Source: Chlamydiae bacterium SM23_39 (lineage in GTDB: Bacteria > Chlamydiota > Chlamydiia > Chlamydiales > SM23-39). From it: a stretch of DNA of 40,823 nucleotides. The stretch spans positions 1 to 40,823 of the forward strand of contig LJUH01000005.1 in the NCBI GenBank assembly GCA_001303765.1, given 5' to 3'. The position numbers and the translations under genes are program-made. Positions 18,901-25,595 of the stretch are shown here, piece after piece (the first letter of the stretch is position 1; the number at the start of each line of letters is the position of its first letter). Under the pieces are notes generated by a model. The model searched no databases, was not told where the DNA came from, and was given only the letters and a program-made list of their open reading frames with translations.

Positions 18901-21253
18901 CAAACAAAAAAAGATAAAGGTAAAAAAAATAGAAAATCTTCCTCCCTGCATTCTATTAAAAAATACTCTTTCTATCAATCCTAAAAAAACTCTTGGAACT
19001 ATTTTAGGAATATATAATTCCCTTAAAATTTTATATACTCACATGGGAATCCCCTACTGCAATAAAACAGATGAAAAGCTAAAAAAAATCGATAAACATT
19101 ACATATTTGATAAGCTTTTAAAGGAGTATAACAAAAAAAAGGTATATATACTCTCTCTTTTAAAAAAAGAAAATTTTCAAAAACTTCAAAAAAAATTAAT
19201 CCAAAAGGGTTTTTTAAGAATAAGATTAAATAAAAAATATTATGAATTAGAAGAAAAAATTCCTTTTAACAAAAATTTAAAAAACCAAGTTTTATTGGTG
19301 ATAGATAGATTAGAAATCAATAAATTCTCAAAAAAAAGAATTTTAGAATCCTTAGACTTAGCTTTCAAAAAATCTAATGAAATTATTTTAGAAATAGATA
19401 AAAAAGATCTTTATTTTGCTTCTGGAAAAAATGAAATTTTAATAACTCCTAACACTTTTTCTTTTAATTCTGAAGAAGGTATTTGTTTAAATTGTCAAGG
19501 TCTTGGATACGTATATACAATGGATTTAAAAAAAAATTATTCTATAAAAGATTTTTTTAAAGATAACAAATATTTAAAATTAACAAAAAAATATTTTTCC
19601 TATTTCGATGTTGATATTACTAAACCAATAAAAACTCTTTCCAAAAAAGACAAAAAGATATTTTTTGAAAAATTTAAATACCATCTAATCTCTTTCATGG
19701 ACAAAAAAATATGTCCTTCTTGTAACGGACAAAAGTTAAATCCTCTTGCTTGCAATGTAAAAATTAAAAATTTTTCTCTTCCTACTCTTTGCTCTTTAGA
19801 AATAAATGAAAGTTATAAGTTTTTATCTAACCTTAAAACAAAAGAAAAATTTTTAAAAGAGATCATATTTAAAATAAAAACTCTTTTAAAATTTTTAATA
19901 GAAATAGGACTTGGATATCTCTCTTTAAATAGAGAGATCTCTACCTTAAGTTCTGGAGAGATACAAAGAACTCTACTCACTAAATATCTAGCTTTAAAGC
20001 TAACAAACTGTCTCTACATATTAGATAACCCTTCTTCTGGATTACATCCTAATGATACCCCTCTTCTAATAAAAGCTCTTAAAAAAATTAAAAATTTAAA
20101 AAACACAATAATTGTAATAGAAAACAATCCAATAATTTTAAAAATAGCTGATAAAATTTTTAATTTTGGACCAAAAGCTGGATTTTTTGGGGGAAGGATT
20201 ATATCTTCAAAAATGCCAAAAAATAAAAATTTAACAAAAAAACATTTATCTAAAAAAATATTTGATTTCATTTATATAAAAAATGGTTTTTTCCATAATC
20301 TCAAAAATATAAATATAAACATTCCAAAAGGTGTTATTACCACAATAGTTGGAGTATCAGGTTCTGGGAAATCAACTTTAATAAATTTTTTAAAAGAAGC
20401 TGTATTAGAAAGTATAAAAACTAAACTAGAAACAGTAACCTTACCTTATGGAAAAGTTTTAAATTTAAATTTTAAAAAAATAATTTCAGATCAAAAATTG
20501 CTCAATTATTCTATCCATTCTGATGTAAGCAGTTATTTAGAGATCATTCCTCTTATAAGATCATTTTTTTCTGCTATTTATCTTTCCAAAACAAAAGGAT
20601 TTACAGCTAACCATTTCAATAACAACCATAATAAAGGGATGTGTAAAGAATGTAATGGGTTAGGATACAAAAAAATAGATTTAAAATTTTTACCTGAAGA
20701 AACAATTTTATGTGAAAATTGTAAAGGTTATAAATTAAATAAAAGAAGTTTAGAAATAAAATATAAGCAAAAACATATTGGTCATATATTAGAAATGACA
20801 GTAGAAGAAGCTATAAATTTTTTTTCTGCTTTTCCAAAAATAGTAAAAAAATTAAAAAAAATATCTTATCTTGGATTAGAATATTTACAATTAGGACAAA
20901 AGCTTAATACTCTATCTACAGGAGAGATTCAAAGGATAAAACTTGCAAAAGAATTTTTAAAAAAAACTTTAAAAAAGAGTTTATTTATATTTGATGAACC
21001 TACTATTGGACTTAATCAATATGATATTGAAAAACTCTTTAAAATTTTTCAATCTCTCAAAAACAAGGGTCATACAATAATTCTAATAGAACACAATTTA
21101 GATATCATTTCTCTATCCGACTATATTATAGAATTAGGACCAAAAGGAGGAAAAGAGGGAGGCAAGGTTGTTTTTACTGGAAGCTTAAAAAAAATTTTGA
21201 AAAATAAACATTCATTAACTGGAAAATATTTACAAAAAAAAAAACTTCAATAA
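15992..21253 (+). CDS. uvrA: tandem-duplicated excinuclease ABC subunit A (double UvrA)
   Basis: DNA-damage sensor of nucleotide excision repair; works with UvrB and UvrC. The single 1753-residue chain holds two UvrA copies (about 1-915 and 920-1753), hence four ABC ATPase sites. Walker A motifs are near 33 (GVSGSGKSS), 616 (GVSGSGKSS), 936 (GPSGSGKTS) and 1454 (GVSGSGKST). Each quarter has a CxxC...CxxC zinc motif. Signatures are LSEGELQR, LSSGEIER, LSSGEIQR, LSTGEIQR. Walker B motifs are LDEP, LEEP, LDNP, DEP; the third site also has VIENN for the H-loop (His lost), so it looks catalytically dead. Chlamydiaceae UvrA is known to be duplicated the same way. The only possible start is TTG at 15992; no ATG precedes the first Walker A. 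Confidence 0.96.
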   Translation: MNNRQIILKKIKVNNLKKVDLTFNPNQLIIVTGVSGSGKSSLVFDTIYMEGQRRYIDTLDDEKKHFFKNIKKPDFQEISGLSPTIAIEQKSLYKNNRSTVGTITKIYDFLEILFARKATAHCPISNEIVKPQNKELIIEEIKKTKKQKKIYFLANIIKNKRGDFSKEFKELLKKGFLRIRVDGEIYDLTEIKKLNPKKIHSIDIVVDRLTISNENSLRIEEAIYNSLDIGNGFFTILDIQKKEEKIFSEYGYCKKSNRTYLPLTPQDFSFNHPKGMCEKCLGLKEIYEFDLKKIINPYLSIKEDCCVIAPSYKNIRYKNIYDNLSKIYNFDISTPFENLPKLAKKAFLHGTKTCNWKGVLYEANKRSNSIKIEDYRKKITCPICNGHRLKKYPLSATFKNKKIYEITNMTIEEVYYFFKKIQFEKSDFEKSDFGNELISEISKRLKFLKDIGLGYLTLDRSTSSLSEGELQRVKISSHLSSSLNGCIYILDEPSTGLHPKDNKKLIKMLENLKNKGNTVIVVEHDRETICSSDHIIDLGLKGGKEGGNIIFQGSIKDIKKNKDSITGKYLSNKYSIEIPKKKKFFHNFISIFGASHNNLKDIDVKIPLNSFVCITGVSGSGKSSLISQTLYPALSNLLDKKNRQMGKYKRIEGVENIKKIVLIDHTKNYKSDIASYLKIFDKIIKLFNQDNINFKKAFCSYCKGSGKINIEDGWITCPKCKGKKFKEEILSITYKDYNIFDILQMDIKKALILFDSIPYIKQRLELLIKVGLDYLPLGQYFNTLSSGEIERIKLAKELSKKRGKQILYILEEPTKGLHFHDIHKLVKVIKELINKGNSFIVIEHNTDLIKTSDYIIELGPKAGEKGGEIIASSPYEEFIKKKTATAFSLKTSFIKKVKTKKNVKKVKYIIIKEANTNNLKNISIKIPLNKISIFTGPSGSGKTSLAVDTLYATGEKRYLATTPFCFQQFIKQKKIKVKKIENLPPCILLKNTLSINPKKTLGTILGIYNSLKILYTHMGIPYCNKTDEKLKKIDKHYIFDKLLKEYNKKKVYILSLLKKENFQKLQKKLIQKGFLRIRLNKKYYELEEKIPFNKNLKNQVLLVIDRLEINKFSKKRILESLDLAFKKSNEIILEIDKKDLYFASGKNEILITPNTFSFNSEEGICLNCQGLGYVYTMDLKKNYSIKDFFKDNKYLKLTKKYFSYFDVDITKPIKTLSKKDKKIFFEKFKYHLISFMDKKICPSCNGQKLNPLACNVKIKNFSLPTLCSLEINESYKFLSNLKTKEKFLKEIIFKIKTLLKFLIEIGLGYLSLNREISTLSSGEIQRTLLTKYLALKLTNCLYILDNPSSGLHPNDTPLLIKALKKIKNLKNTIIVIENNPIILKIADKIFNFGPKAGFFGGRIISSKMPKNKNLTKKHLSKKIFDFIYIKNGFFHNLKNININIPKGVITTIVGVSGSGKSTLINFLKEAVLESIKTKLETVTLPYGKVLNLNFKKIISDQKLLNYSIHSDVSSYLEIIPLIRSFFSAIYLSKTKGFTANHFNNNHNKGMCKECNGLGYKKIDLKFLPEETILCENCKGYKLNKRSLEIKYKQKHIGHILEMTVEEAINFFSAFPKIVKKLKKISYLGLEYLQLGQKLNTLSTGEIQRIKLAKEFLKKTLKKSLFIFDEPTIGLNQYDIEKLFKIFQSLKNKGHTIILIEHNLDIISLSDYIIELGPKGGKEGGKVVFTGSLKKILKNKHSLTGKYLQKKKLQ
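17258..17287 (+). repeat. 15-bp in-frame tandem duplication
   Basis: TTCGAGAAATCTGAT occurs twice in a row inside uvrA, giving FEKSD-FEKSD in a surface-type linker. Exact copies suggest a recent slippage event that keeps the frame. Confidence 0.9.
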
Positions 21254-21262
21254 AATAAAAAA

Positions 21263-21268
21263 AAGGAG
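21263..21268 (+). promoter_or_regulatory. Shine-Dalgarno site
   Basis: AAGGAG, seven bases before the ATG at 21276; fixes that start. It lies only about 10 bp after the uvrA stop, so the small gene is probably co-transcribed with uvrA. Confidence 0.75.
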
Positions 21269-21275
21269 ATAAATT

Positions 21276-21632
21276 ATGGCAAAACAAATTATTTCTAAAA
21301 AAAAAGCTCATGCTTTATCTACAGCTCTTTTTTTAGTAGGCCTTGGAATTATAGCTTATTTTAAATATTGGTGGCCAGGGATAATGTTAGCAGTAGGTAT
21401 ACCATTAGCTTTAAGACAATATCTTTTAGGAAGAATTTATGATATGACAATATCTTTAATAGTCTTTTTAGGAGTATTTGTAACGGTTCAATTCAAAATA
21501 ACATGGGACATACTTCTTCCAGTAATATTTACTATAGGAGGTATTTATATATTTTTTAGAGAATTTTTTACTAATAAAAAAGAACCTGAAGAAGAAGATA
21601 AATCTGAAGAAGAATCTAAAAAAGACTCATAG
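21276..21632 (+). CDS. small membrane protein with acidic tail, unknown function
   Basis: A 118-residue protein with about four hydrophobic segments (12-28, 32-52, 57-73, 79-98) and a hydrophilic, strongly acidic C-terminus (residues 100-118, mostly Glu, Lys, Asp, Ser). I do not recognise a named family. The Trp-Trp-Pro-Gly turn between segments 1 and 2 is distinctive. Strong ribosome site; 22 bp after uvrA. Its last 17 bp overlap the 3' end of trpS on the other strand. Confidence 0.8.
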   Translation: MAKQIISKKKAHALSTALFLVGLGIIAYFKYWWPGIMLAVGIPLALRQYLLGRIYDMTISLIVFLGVFVTVQFKITWDILLPVIFTIGGIYIFFREFFTNKKEPEEEDKSEEESKKDS

Positions 21633-22608
21633 CCTCTTTTACTTCTTTTAAAGTTTTTTTAGCTTTTAATTCAGCCTTAATAATGCCCTCCTGAAGAATT
21701 TTTAAAATATAGCCTTTATCTTTTTCTAATTCTTTTCTTTTTTTCCTAATAGGGGTTAAAAATTCTAAAAGAACATTTAAAAGATATTTTTTAACCTTCA
21801 CATCTCCTAATCCGCCTTTTCTATAATGTTCTTTCATCTCATCAACAATATTTCTATTTTTACAAAAAGCATCCAAATATATAAAAACTGGATTTCCCTC
21901 AACTTTTCCTGGATCTTCTATTTTCAAATGATCAGGATCTGTAAACATACTCATAACTTTTTTTGAAACAACATCCTCTTCATCCGATAAAAATATTGCA
22001 TTTTTAAGTGTTTTACTCATTTTTGCTTTACCATCGATTCCTGGAAGCCTAGACATTTTAGAAATTAAAGCTTTTGGTTCTATTAAAACTTTTTTGTATA
22101 TTCTATTAAATTTCCTTACTATCTCTACAGTTTGTTCTATCATGGGAAGTTGATCATCGCCAACAGGAACCAAGTCAGCTTTAAAAGCTGTTATATCAGC
22201 TGCTTGAGATACAGGATAAATCAAAAATCCTGCAGGAATAGCTTCTTTAAAATTTTTTTGTTTTATCTCTGCTTTTACTGTTGGGTTATGTTTTAATCTA
22301 TTTATTGTGACTAAATTAAGAAAATACATTGTTAATTCGCTTAATTGAGGTATTTTTGATTGAACAAATATTGTAGTTTTTACTGGATCTATTCCACAAG
22401 ATAAATAATCAATGGCTACTTCTAAAATATTATTCGTTATCTCAGAGGATTTTTCTGCATGATCTGTTAAAGCTTGTAGATCAGCTATCATAACATATTG
22501 ATCATAAGAATCTTGCAATTCAACTCTATTTTTTAAAGAACCTATATAATGACCTAAATGTAGTCTACCTGTAGGTCTATCAGCAGTTAATATAATCTTT
22601 TTTTCCAT
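21616..22608 (-). CDS. trpS: tryptophanyl-tRNA synthetase
   Basis: Class I aminoacyl-tRNA synthetase that charges tRNA-Trp (cytosol). The HIGH-type motif is in RPTGRLHLGHYIGSL (HLGH near 17-20). DLVPVGDDQLPMIEQT follows (~145-160), then the KMSKT loop (196-200). Length 330 matches the bacterial family. Convergent with the small membrane gene, overlapping by 17 bp. The ATG at 22608 puts HLGH at the usual distance. Confidence 0.97.
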   Translation of the reverse strand: MEKKIILTADRPTGRLHLGHYIGSLKNRVELQDSYDQYVMIADLQALTDHAEKSSEITNNILEVAIDYLSCGIDPVKTTIFVQSKIPQLSELTMYFLNLVTINRLKHNPTVKAEIKQKNFKEAIPAGFLIYPVSQAADITAFKADLVPVGDDQLPMIEQTVEIVRKFNRIYKKVLIEPKALISKMSRLPGIDGKAKMSKTLKNAIFLSDEEDVVSKKVMSMFTDPDHLKIEDPGKVEGNPVFIYLDAFCKNRNIVDEMKEHYRKGGLGDVKVKKYLLNVLLEFLTPIRKKRKELEKDKGYILKILQEGIIKAELKAKKTLKEVKEAMSLF

Positions 22609-22773
22609 AATTTAGATATTATGAAAAAAAAGCAGAACAATTCAAGAAATCTTTTTTAAAAATTAAAAGATAACTTTATTGTATTCATAATTAGTAACTT
22701 AAAAATTAAGATCAAAGTTTGGTTCTTATTAATAATAAAATTTACTTTTTGTAAAATAAACAAGACGGTTAAT

Positions 22774-22803
22774 TTGATTTTTATTGTATTTTTATGCTAT
22801 AAT
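22774..22803 (+). promoter_or_regulatory. promoter of the RING-finger gene
   Basis: TTGATT (22774-22779), an 18-base spacer and a perfect TATAAT (22798-22803), about 65 bp before the ATG at 22868. It is the best housekeeping-type promoter I found in the window. The intergenic region from 22609 to 22867 holds no gene. Confidence 0.6.
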
Positions 22804-22867
22804 AATAATTAATTAATAGCGTTATTATAATAAAATAACAAAAACAATAATAAAAAGAGGTAATAAG

Positions 22868-23302
22868 ATGATTAATAATACATGTCCTTGCTGTTTAAAA
22901 AATATTAAAAAAAATGAAGCTTTTAACCCTGCTAGAGAAGAGCGCAAGATCTTAAAAATAAGTTATTTAGCTTCTAAGAAAATTCTAAAAATATTAGAGG
23001 AAAAAACAGGAAAAATAAAAAAAGCTTGTAATCACAGATTTTGCAAATCATGTTTAAAAAAATGGATACAAACTGAAAAAAAAGAAAGCTGCCCATTATG
23101 CAGATCTTTTGCAAACAGTGGAATTAAAGAAACAAAAAACATCAGAAAAGGAAAAAAGTGTCAAAAAATACATCGTTTATCAATATTTGATATAACACAG
23201 TTAAATCCAAAAAAAATAAAAAAATATGCACAAAAGATGATAGCAGATAATAAACAATCTGAAATAAAAGCTTTAACAAAAGATATAAAAGCTCTTTCTT
23301 AA
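22868..23302 (+). CDS. RING-finger protein, candidate E3 ubiquitin ligase effector
   Basis: A 144-residue basic protein with a C3HC4 RING-type metal-binding pattern: Cys6, Cys9, then Cys54, His56, Cys59, Cys62, Cys75, Cys78 (spacing C-x2-C, C-x-H-x2-C-x2-C, x12, C-x2-C). The gap between the second and third ligands (44) is longer than the usual 9-39. RING domains recruit ubiquitin-charged E2 enzymes in eukaryotes; bacteria lack this pathway, so a secreted host-directed role is the natural inference. Expansion of ubiquitin-related genes is documented in environmental chlamydiae. No signal peptide, as for type III effectors. The tail (90-144) is Lys-rich and helical. It is a single-gene unit with its own promoter, a GAGG ribosome site and a strong terminator. 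Confidence 0.75.
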   Translation: MINNTCPCCLKNIKKNEAFNPAREERKILKISYLASKKILKILEEKTGKIKKACNHRFCKSCLKKWIQTEKKESCPLCRSFANSGIKETKNIRKGKKCQKIHRLSIFDITQLNPKKIKKYAQKMIADNKQSEIKALTKDIKALS

Positions 23303-23320
23303 AAGAGCTTTTTTATTTTT
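23287..23320 (+). terminator. rho-independent terminator
   Basis: Perfect 11-bp stem AAAAGCTCTTT / AAAGAGCTTTT (23287-23297 and 23302-23312), loop CTTA, then TTTATTTTT-type tail. The stem starts inside the last codons of the RING-finger gene and includes its stop codon. Clear terminator. Confidence 0.9.
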
Positions 23321-23411
23321 CTAAAAACAGAAATTTATAGATTAAAAAAATTTTTTTAATCTATTTTCACTTGTCAAAACATTTTCTATCAATTATATTT
23401 TTTATCAAAAT

Positions 23412-24521
23412 ATGTACAGAAGCTGGATAGAGATAAATCTTAAAAAATTAAAAAAAAACATTAAAGAAATAAAAAAAAAAATAAAAAACTGCCTTTTTTG
23501 TTTCCCAGTGAAAGCTAATGCTTACGGATTAGGTCTTATAAACATTTCAAAAGCTGCGGAAGAAGCTTGTGTAAATTATTTAGGAGTATCTTGTGCAAGT
23601 GAAGCTATTGAACTTAGAAAAAATGGCATAAAAATACCAATTTTAATACTTGGAGCAATATTAGAAGAAGAGATTGAACAGATGATAATAAATAATATAG
23701 AATTTACCATAAGTTCTGAATATAAAGCAGATTTAGTTATAAAATATTTAAAAAGAAAAAACAAAGATTTTTCTAAGGCACGAGTTCATATAGAAGTAGA
23801 TACAGGAATGCAAAGAACTGGAATGAAATATAACACAGCAAAAAATCTTTTTTTTAAATTAAAAAATAATAAATACCTAAAAATAGTTGGAATATATACC
23901 CATCTATCGACTTCTGATAAAAAAAATGATAATTTCTGTAAATATCAAATATCTACTTTCAAAAAATTGTTAAAAGAGATAGATCCAAACAAAACTTTAA
24001 TCTCTCATATAGCAAATTCTTCAGCTGTTGAATACTATCCTGAAACAATAGAAAATATGGGCATGGTAAGACCTGGGATATTAACTTTAGGATATGCTAA
24101 AAGTTCTTATTTTAAAAATAGATTAGAACCATGTTTTTCTTTAAAAAGCAAAATCTCTTTTTTTAAGGTAGTAGATAAAAATCAGGGTATAAGTTATGGA
24201 CATACCTACAAAACAAAAAAACAAACAAGAATACTCACTATCCCTATAGGATATGGAGATGGATACAGGAGAATATTATCAAATAAAGCAGATATTCTCA
24301 TCAGAGGAAAAAGATATCCTATAGTTGGAAATATATGTATGGATCAATTAATGGTAAATATTGGAAATGATAATGCATATATTGGTGATGAAGTTGTTTT
24401 AATAGGAAAGCAAAAAACTAAAGAGATCTCATTATATGAAATAGCAAAACTATGCAATACTATCCCTTATGAAATATTAGCTTCATTTACCTCTCGAATT
24501 ATGAGAACATATATAAGATAG
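23412..24521 (+). CDS. alr: alanine racemase
   Basis: PLP enzyme that interconverts L- and D-alanine for the peptidoglycan stem peptide (cytosol). N-terminal TIM-barrel with the PLP lysine in PVKANAYGLG (Lys34), HIEVDTGMQRTG near 126-137, HIANSSA near 199-205, and the catalytic Tyr in GISYGHTY (Tyr262). The C-terminal beta domain has IGYGDGYRR and VGNICMDQLMV. Length 369 is normal and all key residues are present. Chlamydiaceae are known to lack alr and to rely on GlyA for this activity, so its presence is informative. It follows a strong terminator and must have its own promoter; none is obvious. Confidence 0.96.
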   Translation: MYRSWIEINLKKLKKNIKEIKKKIKNCLFCFPVKANAYGLGLINISKAAEEACVNYLGVSCASEAIELRKNGIKIPILILGAILEEEIEQMIINNIEFTISSEYKADLVIKYLKRKNKDFSKARVHIEVDTGMQRTGMKYNTAKNLFFKLKNNKYLKIVGIYTHLSTSDKKNDNFCKYQISTFKKLLKEIDPNKTLISHIANSSAVEYYPETIENMGMVRPGILTLGYAKSSYFKNRLEPCFSLKSKISFFKVVDKNQGISYGHTYKTKKQTRILTIPIGYGDGYRRILSNKADILIRGKRYPIVGNICMDQLMVNIGNDNAYIGDEVVLIGKQKTKEISLYEIAKLCNTIPYEILASFTSRIMRTYIR

Positions 24522-25412
24522 TTATTCAAAATATATTATATCTTGAAAATAACATTCTTGATCAAGAGATTTAAAAAACTCTTTTTTTGATACTTTGTAT
24601 GCTTTCATGGTAAAAGAATCTCTTACATACAAAAATCCATCTTTTATTCCATCTACCACTAATCTATGTCCATTTATTTTAGGATGATCGATTCCTAAAA
24701 GAACTGAATGTTTGGTTTGGTCAATAATTTTTTCTATTTCTGAATATATATCTTTATTTGCAACTTTTTTCATTTTTGGATTTAAAAAATCAGCATTTTT
24801 TAAAAAGCGTAAAGTTTCTTTAGAATCCCAAAGATAACAATTAAAAAATTCCTCAAAAATTTTATTATTTTCAAAAAATTCTTTTATTTGCTCTTCATTA
24901 TTATTTTCAGACAAAATATCTATCATTATCATCAAAGCAGCTGTACCTGTACAGGATTTATTAGAACACTGTTTTAAAATAAAAAGTTCTCTACCATCAG
25001 GAGATTTATATGTAGCATATGTAAGATCCCAGCTATCTAAAAATTCAAAAAAAACTGAATTTTTTAAAACTGATAATGGTATTTCTTCACTAAAAATTTT
25101 TTCTATTGTTTTTCTTCTCTTACAAGGGGTATTTGGTATTGAATTTCTACAATTAGTAACTGGCATAGAAAGAAAAAAATTTATTTCATTAAGTTTTATT
25201 TTTTTTCTAGGAGGTGTTTCTGATCCTTTTAATTTCTCGATTTTTCTTTTTCCTAAACTACTACCTAAACTACCAAAAGAAGGAGTAAAAGAAGGATTTT
25301 GATTTGTTAATTTCATTGGAATAAAAGTTTGATTTGTAATCCCATCTTTAAAAAAAGACTTCGGTGTTTCATTTTCTTCAAATGATAAAATTCTAGCCAC
25401 TCTAATACTCAT
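24522..25412 (-). CDS. predicted C39-like cysteine peptidase-fold protein with nuclear-localisation-like patches
   Basis: A 296-residue protein in two parts. Residues 1-110 are low-complexity and Ser/Pro/Lys-rich, with basic clusters that look like eukaryotic nuclear localisation signals: KRKIEK (55-60), PPRKKIKL (67-74) and PCKRRK (96-101). Residues 115-296 resemble a papain-like C39-type fold: Gln148 before Cys154 in SCTGTAAL (oxyanion Gln and nucleophile), His249 in GHRLVVDGI, and Asp265 in LYVRDSF, in the right order and spacing. No signal peptide. Inference: a secreted effector acting in the host, possibly in the nucleus. It is not an assigned family. AGGTG before the ATG at 25412 supports the start. 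It is convergent with alr with no gap, and divergent from pknD. Confidence 0.65.
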   Translation of the reverse strand: MSIRVARILSFEENETPKSFFKDGITNQTFIPMKLTNQNPSFTPSFGSLGSSLGKRKIEKLKGSETPPRKKIKLNEINFFLSMPVTNCRNSIPNTPCKRRKTIEKIFSEEIPLSVLKNSVFFEFLDSWDLTYATYKSPDGRELFILKQCSNKSCTGTAALMIMIDILSENNNEEQIKEFFENNKIFEEFFNCYLWDSKETLRFLKNADFLNPKMKKVANKDIYSEIEKIIDQTKHSVLLGIDHPKINGHRLVVDGIKDGFLYVRDSFTMKAYKVSKKEFFKSLDQECYFQDIIYFE

Positions 25413-25484
25413 AAAAACACCTAATTTATTTTTTAATTAAATTAATTTTAACATTTAATTATGTATTAGTAAATAATAGTAATT

Positions 25485-25506
25485 ATTTTAATTAGTTAAT
25501 TAAAAT
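25485..25506. repeat. AT-only palindrome between divergent genes
   Basis: ATTTTAATTA / TAATTAAAAT with a 2-base centre, in the 183-bp gap between the putative effector and pknD. The gap is almost pure A+T with no gene. It could be an operator or cruciform, or simply chance in this composition. Confidence 0.35.
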
Positions 25507-25595
25507 TTTTATTTATTATAAAATAAATTTTTAAGAATAAAAATTTGATTAAATTTAAATTTTTAAAAAATATTAGTTGATAAGTTTTATAATTT

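Noticed and set aside
16384-20271. Antisense frames of 60-104 codons within uvrA
   Set aside because: Hydrophobic, Phe/Ile-rich products typical of the antisense of Lys-rich coding sequence; no start signals.
25577-25593. TTGATA and TATAAT just before pknD as a promoter
   Set aside because: The two boxes are only six bases apart. TATAAT alone may be a -10, but no suitable -35 is seen.
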